Made by a program: the position numbers and the translations under genes. The notes beneath the pieces are model-generated. The model was given only the letters and a program-made list of their open reading frames with translations. It did not search any database and had not been told where the DNA came from. A stretch of 52,418 nt of DNA, from the NCBI RefSeq assembly GCF_001039355.2, contig NW_019775573.1, positions 4,333 through 56,750 on the forward strand. The letters are read 5' to 3'. Below, one piece after another: positions 12,779 through 25,596 of the stretch. How positions within the stretch are numbered: position 1 is the stretch's first letter; the number at the start of each line of letters is the position of its first letter. Source of the DNA: Lingula anatina. Its lineage: Eukaryota > Brachiopoda > Lingulata > Lingulida > Lingulidae.

Positions 12779-15700
12779 GTGAGTTACCCGGCGTAAATAT
12801 GACAGTAACAGAATAATATAACGGCTAGGATTTCATTTATCCTGCAAAATGAAGGGCAGCTTCTGCAATATCTGACCGTTGGGTAACAATCAAGTTGAAA
12901 GCATTGTAACAGTATGCTTTAAATCTGTAGATACTGCCCAGATATGAAGTTTTTAATCAGCTTTGTAAATTGCGGTCTATCAGCTGTGCGAACAGCTGAT
13001 TATCCAAACAAAGAATTGAATGGCCGACATTTTTCAGACATTGACTTGCTCAAACCTGCTCTAGCTCTGTAGCCACGAGTTGGTGGTTGTTGAAAGACCC
13101 CACTAGTCTATGAATGAGTGGTTTTTGGTTAATTGTCAGTGATCACGGTGTTATTGTGCAAGATTTGTCAGATAATTTATCAAAATGAATCGAGACTGTT
13201 ATCGTTTAATGCAATGTGTAATGTAACTTCGTGCTCTGAATATGTATGATTTCCACTAGCTGTTCTTCGAAAATTCGATCAAGGGTTCCATGGACACTCT
13301 TTTTTTCGTTATTTATTCATTTATTATTATTATCATTATTTTGTTATGACCAGATTATTCTGTTCTCCATATTTTATTTGTATGGAAGTCTGTATTGGCA
13401 AGGACCAGTAAGTTGGGGGGGGGGGGGTGGGGGGTGGGGGGGCTGAACTCCAAGTTTTCTTGTTGTTACTTTTATAAGTAATATGCATGTGTAGGGTTTT
13501 TGTTGAAAATACCTGACTTGACCAGGGATTGAACCCCAGACGCTCTCTCATCATGCAAGTGCTCTAAGCCTGAGTCTACTACATACCCCAGCCAACCACT
13601 ACATTTGGACATGGCAACAAGTTAATAAAATATAGTTATACTCTTCAACTGTTGTAATAAATCTCTTTATCAGATTAAAAAAAAAAAACATTACAAAACA
13701 CTGATGCAGAATAGTTATGCACACTACATACTTGCATATAGTAAAAGAAGCTGCACACTTTCATTATGACTCAAATATAAAATTTATGTAGGTGGTACTG
13801 GGAGATTTATTTATGTTGTAATAGTAATGGAGGCTTGCATAGTAAAAGAAGCTGTAAGCTTTATGACTCTAAAAATTCATTTTTTATTGGTGACACTGGG
13901 AGATTTATTTATTTTTTGTTTGTTTTTCTTATTTAAGTTCCATCATAAAAACCACCAGATGCTCAGTCATATCCTGCTGATTACTGGGGTGTTTTTGTGA
14001 GTGGGTGGTTAATGGCCAAAAATGAAATCTTTAGAAAATCTTGACATAAATGTAATATATTCACATTCTACATGATAGAAATTGAGTCAGAAGACTCCAA
14101 AGTAAAAATAATGACAAATAAAAAATAAAAATGACCAGCAAATTATGATTTGTATTAAGGCAGTGTTATCAGCTACTGGTAGGTTGATTGGTAAAAAGCT
14201 GAGGCTACTAATGTTCAGCAGCTCTTCAAGATTTGTTCTGGTTAGGAATTTGAGTTTCGGGATAACAGGCACTTGGCAATTTACTAAGTAAACATATAGT
14301 TGTCATATTTTGTTAAAAAGACAAGGTAAAATAGTTTATTGAGAACTACTTTAAGTGAAAGAAGTACCTGACATTGGTCGAAATCCTTCCAAACCTGTCC
14401 ACACCAATACCATGGTATTGGCCTGCCGATGCATGATATTTAAAGTTGTCAGATTTTATTTTGTGTGCTTACTTATTCCTTCCTTATATTCAGGTATGCC
14501 AACATATAGGCATCATTGAAGAAGACTACTTCGGTTTGCAATATAAGGGAACAAAGGGAGAACAACTTTGGCTGAACACGAGAAACAGAATTACGCGGCA
14601 AGTGCCAGGACCTCCACCATACAGATTTAGGCTGCGAGTCAAGTTTTTTGTACAGCCTCATTTAATCTTACAAGAAGAAACAAGGTGAGCCGTTTTTTTC
14701 TCGTCATCTTTGTACTAATAGTATTTTGTTTTTCTTACGTCGCAGTAGTTTTGAATATGAGAGGCAGCCCTCTAACATGCATGCACATTTCTTGTAAGCA
14801 AAAAAAACACCACAAAGCATTACAATGGCATGAAAAAAGCCACCTCATGTTATCTGACATGTGAAGCTACGCAAGAGAGAGGAATTTTAAAACGAAAGTT
14901 GGCACTTTGTTCACAGATAATTGATTTGTGTGAGCTTTTTGCAGTAGGATTTCACAGGATTAGGCACCACAAGGATACCTTTCAGTGATTTGATCAATGT
15001 ATTTGTTCCTCACACACTTCCAGTGAAGAGATTCATGAACTGATAACAGTATATACCCATTGAAAATCACCCATTGTTCTCTGAGTGTCTGAGGTATCTC
15101 ATTCAAACTGCTTTTTGAAGAATTCCACAACAAATTAAAGAGCCAAAGCTAAATTGTTATATTTACTGCCAACTTAAAAAAGTTCCAGGATAAGAATTGT
15201 TAGTCTTTTTTTATAGGAAATGAACAGTTATATAAAAATAGTTTTATTATAAAATTACAAAAACGTAATGATAGCAAAGAAAACCCACACATGCAAAAAG
15301 ATCATTTGTTTTCCATTTCTTCATGTTACTCGTAAGCAGTATTTTAGATATTGCCCTATTATAATATAAGTATCTCTTATCATTCAATATTTTCACCTTG
15401 TTTGGGTTTTGATTAGTACCTCAAGCATGCTAAGTAATCCAAGGACAAAAGGAAACTATGGCAATGCATATTTAATTCATGTAAAACTGCTGCTTCAAGT
15501 AAACTAAACTTGATATGGTTTTGTGCAGAAGTACTTCCAGTACTGCAGTACCTGGATAAAGTAGTAGGATTAAGTATGGCGCTGTGTGGATGATTTCTGA
15601 CAACTTCAAAGTATAACTACATTCATTACTTGCCCTGAGATGAATCCCATTTATTCAAAAGAAACATAGACTTAATGCCATCTCAGCTGGTTTCTCTACC

Positions 15701-16088
15701 CTAGAGCAGAGAATACATGAAAATGTCCCAAGATTTAAGATGCCTTGGTCTTACTTATTGAGGAAAGAACTTAAATAAAGCTAAGAAATCTGGGTTCAAA
15801 ACTGCTGTTTTGATTAAATCCAAGAACTTCAAGTTAATCTCATCTCAGGGATGAAGGACTTCCTACTGCTTCTTTCCTTCTTTTCTTTTCTTTTCTTGGG
15901 GAAAGTTCAAATCACTTTTGGTTACTTGCTAGTAAATTGCTTACTTGGATGCAAAATAATGAAATCTTATAACAACAGATATAAGACCAATTTGAAGGTT
16001 TATGACAGGGCTGTGTTATTTATAAGTGCAGAACTGATGAGAAAAACCTTTCAGTGTTGCTGTAAACAAAAACAGGCCGGTGCTGTGG

Positions 16089-16134
<46 letters not shown>

Positions 16135-16555
16135 CATCATTATCCTCCTCAAAGCTTTCTCTTCTCAATATTGATATATACCATGATACATTTGGGCCAC
16201 TGAAGGCTTTCTTTAAGTTGAAGTTAAATTGATAAAATGATTTAGCCACCTTCTTATGGAAAAAAAGGCCAAATTTTAGGCAGAGGACTCCCAGTTCCTA
16301 GAAGTCCACAAGTTAATCAATGAAAATGCTCATGCAAATCAGCAACCGAGTGTGCTTTGGCAAAGACCAAGTCCCTATTTCAGATAAAGCATCTGACAAT
16401 AATGTAGATAGACAATGAAACTGCTAACTTCATGAGTGTGATTTTACCTGAATGTGCATTTAAATGCTCCACTCCAAGGGTCTTATCTTTATGCATTTGA
16501 TGATTTCTTAACAATGTTCAATCAAGTCTTTGAATGAGGTCAGAACAGGTTGAGT

Positions 16556-16590
<35 letters not shown>

Positions 16591-17994
16591 GCATACAAAG
16601 GAAGTTCCTACTTGATTGGAAAGATTCAGTAAATTTCCCCTGTAGTCATTTTGCGCAACTCTTCCTTAATTCACAGGACTTAAAAGAATAACAAAATTTT
16701 GGCCAAAAAGAAGGAATTTCCTGGGGAAATCTGTTCTGACATTCAAAGTTAGTTTTTTTTTTCCAATAATAATAATAAAAATCTCTTAAGAGATTATTAT
16801 TGAGGGTAGCCATCTGTGGAGGTAGGCAATGTTGCTGGTGGCAAGCACAGTTTCCCAAAATAATTGCAACGACGGCCGTTTTTGTGGTAAAATAGAATTT
16901 ATTATATTTCTATAAGGTGTTTACAATGTATTTATTGTGAAATATGGATGTCATACAAATAGTTGTTATCCTTTTTATGTATGAGGGCTTTATCTTCAGT
17001 CTGTAGGTTCAAGGAAGTAAGCTTAAAATACACTGAGTTAATCAATGTCTATTTACTGGCATATATTCATGTAAATTATGTATTTGTATTGTATTCTGTG
17101 TGGTTGTGGTCACGTTCCTTTTCATGTGACTCCAGTTTGAAGCAGTGTGCACTATATTACCCTGTTTTTATCAAGTATACAGATTGATACACTCGTGTTA
17201 GCACCTTTGCCTGCTGTTCAACAATCACTGATACTGGACTACCTCATCCTTTCACTCAACCTCAGTTTTCATCACAAAAATGATATATTATTTCCACTGG
17301 AAATTGGTGTAATGATCTCTTGTCATGACAGAAGCACAGGTATCAGTTTGCTTAATTTGTCTGTGTTGGACTGTGTTGTCCACTTTCAATACCAGGAAAG
17401 GTTATCAAAATAGTTCAATATATGGATTATGATTATCTGTTCATGTCATTCTGATCTAGTTCCCGAGGTAGAGGTGTATCATATAACAACTTCGGCTTAT
17501 AAAGCCCTGGACTCTATTGATTTTTTCTGTTTTTGATGCCATGTGCTTTGTTTTTGTCATGACTGAAATTTTGGTGTGAAAATTAAGACCAGTTTTGGGG
17601 GTAAATTTATTTTATGAAAGGGGGGGAGGCTACCATTTTGAGTTACCCAAACTTGTACAGAATGCTTGGTCTGATGATTGCAAGTAATAAGAGAAACGTT
17701 GCTATATTTCAGCTGCGTTGTGATACATTTCTGCAGGCAATTATCAGATTTCAATGTATACCATTAATAAAGGTCAAGGCATGACCACAAATAAAATCAT
17801 GTGATCACATTTGGTTGTTTTCACTTGCACGGAATTATGGAATGTGAGCGAATGTGGGGTGACTTAAGTGCAAGTCTGATAATAACTGTCTTGTAGGTGT
17901 AAACCCAGTACAGATTAGATCAGATGATTGTTTTCACAAGAAGTCACACATGTGGTTTACTCACTGTCCTTGCTGTACCTATCCTGTGGATCAG

Positions 17995-18073
<79 letters not shown>

Positions 18074-20768
18074 CATCCTCTAAGTGAGAAAACACACATG
18101 CATCAATGGAAATATGTGAAGTTTTTCTTTTATAGTGTGTGAACAAGTGTTAGTATAAATTTATGTTATGGTATCACATACATAGATATGATAATGATCT
18201 CGTCTAGGTTGATTGAATGTTTTGTTTTAAATGTGACAATTGATATACAGTACTTGTAGTTTGATATGATATAAATTTGAGATTTATAATTGTCATTCTC
18301 TGTTTTAAGAGTGAGATTGTGAAGATAAGTAACATAAGAGTCAGTGAAGTGTTTTCCAGCATATTTTTCCTGAAACAGGGAAATTAAAACTTTGGTTTAA
18401 AAAAATTGATATGAAAAAAATAAAGATCATTGGTTTTGCTTGAGGCTTTTGAAAGAATAATAAAAAAATTACTACATTTAAGATTTGGAAAGCTGGGATC
18501 TGTCTTACTGTAAATTACTGGTGCGAGTCAAGAAGTGTTATAGTTCAAGGTCATGGGTCACACATATTGATTTCTCAGCCAAATAGTACTTGATGACATT
18601 CTGGTGTGCATGCATGTTTATTTACATTGCTGTGTACTGATTTCACTGGTGCTGCTGTCTTTTCAAGTAGAAATATCCCCCTTATCAGTTCATTAACCTT
18701 CTGCAGGGTTGTTGCTTGTTATATTTCTTCAGGCAGAATAAAGTCTTTGGGAGGACAAATTTAAAGGCTGGGTGATTTATGTTGAAGTTTCTATTATTCA
18801 AAGTCAATGCTTCTGTAATAGGGCAGCTTATGTGATACACATCATGTACTTGTTATTTGGCGTAATTTGTAAGAGAGTTCCCTGTTGTTTATGCAGAATT
18901 ATGTATATTTTGGGGACAGATGCCAGGTAAACTGTGTCACACTAAATATTGCATTTGTTGATTGGAACTGATACAGTGGCCCCCATTTCAGGGCAATTTC
19001 CTAACAGTGGGTGACACTTACAGTATATTGTTTGCTTGAGAATTGTTCTATTCAAGGACACGATCAACATGATATTATGTTTAGGGGATGGTTGTTTTCA
19101 TTACTATTTAGTGTTTTCTTCTGTGTGGGATATACATGTATATCCAAGATTTAATTAAAAATATGTTGACTATAGGCCAGTTTTTGAAGAGCAAGGATCA
19201 GTAAGGCTTCGTTCACATGCAATGTCTATTTTCTAAATTCTATTTTCTGTTCGCGGTATGTCTTATGATCACGGTCTGTGCCCTGAATATCCCGCGGCGT
19301 AATTACTGGCAGCGCCAGCCAGTTACTAAGGATATTCAGGGCACAGACCGTGATCATAAGACATACTGCGAACAGAAAATAGAATTTAGAAAATAGACAT
19401 TGCATGTGAATGAAGCCTAAATGTCTTATTTTCTTACTGAATACAACGATGTACAGATGTATATGTATGTCCTAGCTGAATAACACCCAATTAGTTTCCA
19501 ATGGTATTTGAGGTGTCAGTGAACTTTAGAGTGGTATTGTTGAGTGGGTAAGAACAAAAGCAAACAAAAATTTCAAGAGGTTTAAATCTCAAGAAGTTAA
19601 ACAGCCAGCTACCAAAAAAAAAAAAAAAAAAAAAAAAATGGCCTTATTTTCTGAACTTATATTGAGTGATATGTACCATGCATACAGGTGTATTGCATTT
19701 CTTTTTATTACTTAAGTATTGTACATCTAAAAAAATATTATCATTTAAATATTTGATTCATGAAATGATTCAATACATAAACAATTACTAGTACTCTTTA
19801 TTTTTTATTATTAATTTTGTCTGGTACAATATAATAATAATAATAATAATTTATTTTTCTATGGCGCATTCCATTAAAAATCTCAATGCGCCTTACAACA
19901 TTCACTTAAAAGAGCTAAATAACACAATACTAATATAAGAACACATTACAATTTTAAAGGACTAAGAACTAATTTAAAGAACCAATTATTCATATTCTAA
20001 AATGATAAGAAACTAAAGTGACAACATTTAAAATAAATCATAAAATTACAGTACACCTTATTAAAAACTAAAATTAACTATATGATAGTTACTGATAGGC
20101 TATTCTAAAAATATGAGTCTTCAAAAGCTTTTTAAAAGTATCTATGTCACCTGCTGCTCATATTTCAGAGGGTAAGGTGTTCCAAACTTTGGGTGCATAT
20201 ATCATAAATGCCCTTTCACCGTAAAATTTACCAGCTTTTTTCTCTAAGACAGTGTTCTAAAAGTAAATGACTAAAAGTTGAAGACCTGGTAACTCTTCCA
20301 TGCTGATGTTGCTTCATAAGTTCTGAGATATAAAGTGATGAACTAATATATATTCTCTTATTGTAACCTTGGTACTATCAGGAATAAAGAACTGTGTTAA
20401 GAATACCAATAAAGATGCTGCTATTTGTCATTACATTTTTTCAAAAACTGATCTACATTCAACAATGCATTTGTGCAGCCACGCGTAATTCAATTATTCA
20501 TCACAGAGGACTAACAGATAAGACCAGGGCACGTACCTGGACAGAAAGAGTGGATTTGGTATACAGCTGATACCACAGTATTGTGTGTGTGATATTGTTT
20601 TGATGCCACCTGGATCCAATACATAATTTAGATCTAGATTACAGTCCTGGAATAGAGGCTATGGTGACCTTTGTGGTTAAATACTCTCTTTTACTCTCAT
20701 TCTCTCTCTCTCTTTCTTTATCATTCTGTCTTTCTCTCTCTCCAAGAAGCGGTAAAGAGAAGTCTTTA

Positions 20769-20815
<47 letters not shown>

Positions 20816-23260
20816 TATGTAAGGGGCAGACAGCTGGCTTCCTTCCCCTACATAACACCTACTAGTAAGAGTATTATCATCATAATCATCCGTGAGGCAT
20901 CAGTTAGGTGTGAAATACACAACAATGCCTTGATGCAGCCAGGTGTCGAGGGGTTTGTTATTTGAGTACCTGAATTAATGTGTCAAGCTATTTGTCAGGA
21001 AGGATGTAGCATAGAACTTGAACTTCATATCTATAAAGGTGAAGGAGCCTCTGGAAATGCTGAGCTTTGAATATAAAGCTGTAGATGATCCTAAATTTAG
21101 AACGTCCATACTTGTTTGCAGGTATTTTTAAGTATTTACTAGTAGGATGCTGTGTAATTGACAGCCCTTAGCTGATGATGATAGTGGGCTCTAATAATGT
21201 GAATTACTGCTATGTGGTTTTTTTTTTTTTGTCACTTTCCCCTGAATGCTGAGTTCTTTTTCACTGCATTATTAGTACAATATTATACATGTCAATTTGT
21301 AAATAGTGATACTTTTCCACTATTATTTTAAATTTCATTTTAAATCGATTTTGAACTCACACTTTATACATGAATGCGTGGGCATCAGGATAAAACTGGT
21401 GGATAATAGATGAAGCAGTTAAATCATCAGGATTGCACTTTTTTATGACTCAATAATCATAATCCCATGCATGGTTTATAAATAGACCTTTCACATTGGG
21501 GACTTTAAAGGGCAATGTAATACCTTTATATAGCAAAAGAAATAATACTTGTAATGATACTGAATTCCTATAAATTTTGTCAATTTTCCCTTTATCGCCA
21601 AGGAAAACAGCATTGAGAAAATAACAAATTATGTACTAGTATTTCCCCGCATCAGAGCTCTTAACAACCCATTTTACTGTGACATTAGTGACAGTCACCA
21701 GTCAGTTACAACATTAGAAGAGTGACTCATTAACTAAGAAAGTAGGGGGAATTTTGAGGGTAATTTTTATAATTTTTTTCTTTTTGACATGGTTTACCTT
21801 GATGATTAACGAGTAAAGTGTTGGAATTTCATAGAAAATTGCATTATTTCAAATGTTCACTAGGTGCCTTGGAACTCTCTCGTTCTCTCTCTTTCTCTCT
21901 CTCTTTCTCTCTCCTCCCGCCTCCCCCCTGGACTCTGACTTGGATGACAGGTGTGCGTGCATGAGGCATGAATAAGCAACTGTCATTTGTTGCTACACAG
22001 GTAATCAAAGAGTCATAAAAAAGTAAGACAGTTGCACCCAGCATAATATATTGCGTGACTGTATGGGGGTAAAGCTGAATACTAGTACATAACTACAGTT
22101 TATATATTAAACTCCATTAGGTAGATTTTGTCAGGTAATTTAGTTAACTGTAATGGTGGTTTAAATTCCTCTGCTTGGAATTTTTTTTTTTTTTTTTTGT
22201 CAGACTAGCAAATACTTACATTTCAAATGAATATGAAACTGAAGACTTCATTTAAATTGTAAACAAATATTTTTCAGTGATTCAAAGCCAGGTTTATCAA
22301 ATAATTTTAAATCCTACCCACCATCCTTGCAGAAAACAAAAGAAACATCATATTCAAGTTGACTGCATTTATACCTCATTCAAAATTTGTTCGGTTAAAA
22401 ATGACCGTTCACTAAATACAAATAGCATGTCCTCTTAGATATACCACTTAGTTTAGACTTACACTTATTTAGACCTGCAACTCAATCTAAGGCTGTATTC
22501 CCAGAGCTTTTAGATCGATCTATCCCCGCGGGGAGTCTCACTAGATTACTGTCAGATAATCTGGCTTAAATGTCCGTCCCGCCTACTACAAGCTGTAAGG
22601 GGATAATTAACTTTTGTGTCCGCTCGGCTGACAGCTATTTAGCGTGAACCCCCAGGGAGTTAGGTCGATCTAAAGTAGATTGATCTAATCTCTGGAAATG
22701 GGGTCTAAAAGTAGGGCATAGAAAAAATCAAGGGAAAAATACTTTGACTTTGCTGTACTTGTAATTATGCTAAGTACTAGTAATTGGAATCACACACTTG
22801 TGATGTTAAAACCTCTATGGAGAATTGCAAACACACAGCAATGAACAAGATATTTTAAATTAACTCATCATCTTGTGAGTGTGTTTCACTAATTCATAAA
22901 TCTTCTATAGTTTGTTTGCTGCCATGAGATCTCGCCCTATTCCAGATAAAACCCTTGGCTCACAAATATAAACCCACAGTGTTATGACATGGGGAATTGC
23001 ATGTGTGCATGCTCATTTCTCCTACGCACTTCTACTAGTTCAATATATTCAGCACTTCTATGCTGGGTACTTGAGGTAGATAAAAATCTTAGTCTGTCAT
23101 GATAAACACAATCATATATGAACCTGTAGCAATATTCACCATTCACTTGGTCTTGTAATCCTGGACCAGTGCCTCCTTTGTTGTGGGGTGTAGCTTGGTT
23201 TGGTCGTGTTTCCAGTTAAGCTGGGATGACTTAACTTTCTGCATTATCATATATATCTGC

Positions 23261-23308
<48 letters not shown>

Positions 23309-25561
23309 CTTTATTGTATACATCTATTGTCACGTTCCCAGTAGAAGTGAGATGTCGTACACTTTGTTGGTACCATGCACATGGCAGATGTGCTAATATG
23401 TGATTGTGTCAAGCTATAGCCGAGTTCATAGTGAAGATGGATCAGCCAAACTTTGTGCATTAATTATCACATAATTATGCTTATTGTCTGAAATACATTC
23501 TTGATATTGTGTTTGTATGATTGTATCACTACTCTCAGCCGTCTTCCCAGTGAAGGTAGAATGACCTAACTGTGTGTTGTCTGTTAATAATTTTTAATTA
23601 TGACATGTCTTTTTTCTTTCTCTGTCCATTACCCCTGTAATTATATTGTGGATAAGTACTAGTTTTATGCCTGTAGATCGGTTTCCTTCTAATGATTCAA
23701 AGTCATGATCAGATAGCCTACTAGTACTGAATTGGTATGCGTTTAAGTTGGAACTGCTCATCTCAGCTGAAAACAGGTCTTGGCTAACTAACTGATAACA
23801 TTACTGATAGTACAGTCAGCTATTGTATTGATGGGTTACATGCCAATAATTGACTTACAAGGTACAGGGTTTGAAAAGCTCCAAATGTGGTGATAGTAAT
23901 GTTACAGTAGCTGTGGTTTAATATACTACTCGCAATCCCTGAGAAAACTCTACTTCACCGGGGCCTCAAAATGAATAAATTTTCAGTCAGTTTTTCTGTC
24001 AGCTGGAGTTTATCCTGAAAGTTGTAACCAAGAAGTATAAATACTTCCTTGTTGTAATTGGAGCAGTTAAATTTTTTTTACAAAAACTGAAGTAACCGCC
24101 CTTTAAAAACTGAATTCAAAAGTTGGTCTTGAAATCTGAGACTGGAAAATTTTATCAAATTCTTTATTATTTGTACAAGTATGCTGAAATTAAGTGGTCT
24201 AAAGCAATTGACATGTCTTTTGCTTTTCTACAATATTTTTACCAATACCTTCTTTTTAGTGGGCACATGGGTTCTTTCACGAAATCAGGCCTAGACTTTT
24301 CTTAATTTCGATTTGTCATTGGATAAAAAAAAAACTGAGCATGATTTATTGATTTATTTCCAGACATTTGTTCTATTTGACTGTGAGAGATGACTTTGTC
24401 AACGGCATCCTCAAACTGCGGTCCAGAGAGCAGGAACTCGACATGGCCGCACACATCGCACAGGCGGAACTGGGAGACTTGTGTAAACACTCTCCGCATC
24501 ACTGTGCTTCCTATCCCTCCTTTTGTCCAGAAACTTTTCGATCCTGCACTGACCATCTCGCTCAGGTCGCACACAGGCACGAGCAGCTGGCAGGCATGAA
24601 AACGAACAACGCAGAATATCGCATGTTGCAGTTTGCAGAGACGGCAGAGAATTTTGGAGTGGAGTTTCACCAAGCCAAAGATCTCTCCACAGGTCAGGAT
24701 CTCAATATTGGTGTGGGTCCCGGAGGAATTATTCTCTACAGCATGCAGACAAATCAGGTCCAGTTTAGGTGAGTGCAGATATTGCCCTTTAGGCTTCGTT
24801 CACATGCAATGTCTATTTTCTAAATTCTATTTTCTATTCGCGGTATGTCTTATGATCATGGTCTGTGCCCTTAAAGGGATAATAACTCTTCGTTTCGGCC
24901 AAAAAATGAATTTTCCTGGAGTAAACAATAATTTCCCCATACTTACCAATGGTTAATGAATCCATTTTTACATTCAAAGTTAGTCCCTGTTTTTTTTTTC
25001 TAAAAAGTTTGGTTTTTTGTTAAAATCTGTTAAGAGATTTTAACAGAGTATAGCCATCAATGGAGGTCACGTGGTCTAAAGACAAGCTCAGATATCAGAA
25101 TAATAGCTATAACTGCCGTTTTTGTGGTAAAACAGAATATATTATATTTCTATGAGTTATTCACATTGTTTTTATTGTGAAATATAGGTCTCGTACGAAG
25201 AGTTATTATCCCTTTAATATCCCGCGGCGTAATTACTGGCAGTGCGAGCCAGTTACTATAAGTTACTATAAGTAACTGGCTCGCGCTGCCAGTAATTACG
25301 CGGTGAGATATTCAGGGCACAGACCGTGATCATAAGATAGCGCGAATAGAAAATAGACATTCCATGTGAACGAAGTCTTAGTCTGTCTGTCTGTCTGACT
25401 GACTGACTGTTGGACTGACTATATAGGACATTTCTATCTCATTTTGACAAGGGTGTTGTGACACGTTATCCACCCCTCTGGTAAAGGGAAAAAGCATCTC
25501 TGGAAAAAAAAACAGGTGACTGCACAGAAGAGGAGTGTGTGTGCATGGGCACGTGTGTGTG

Positions 25562-25596
<35 letters not shown>

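Larger units (their letters stand above)
14685..24363 (+). other. MYLIP intron 2, repeat-rich
   Basis: A 9.7-kb intron holding two (TA)n arrays of its own plus a third near its 3' part, poly-T and poly-A runs, (CT)n tracts, a divergent TTAA-MITE copy (about 16680-16976), a foldback element (19203-19419), a dispersed repeat (about 19830-20420) and a foldback MITE (22491-22706). No additional coding exon could be supported. Confidence 0.6.

Noticed and set aside
24302-24673. 123-codon minus-strand open frame
   Set aside because: Antisense shadow of MYLIP exon 3, whose sense frame matches the FERM domain.
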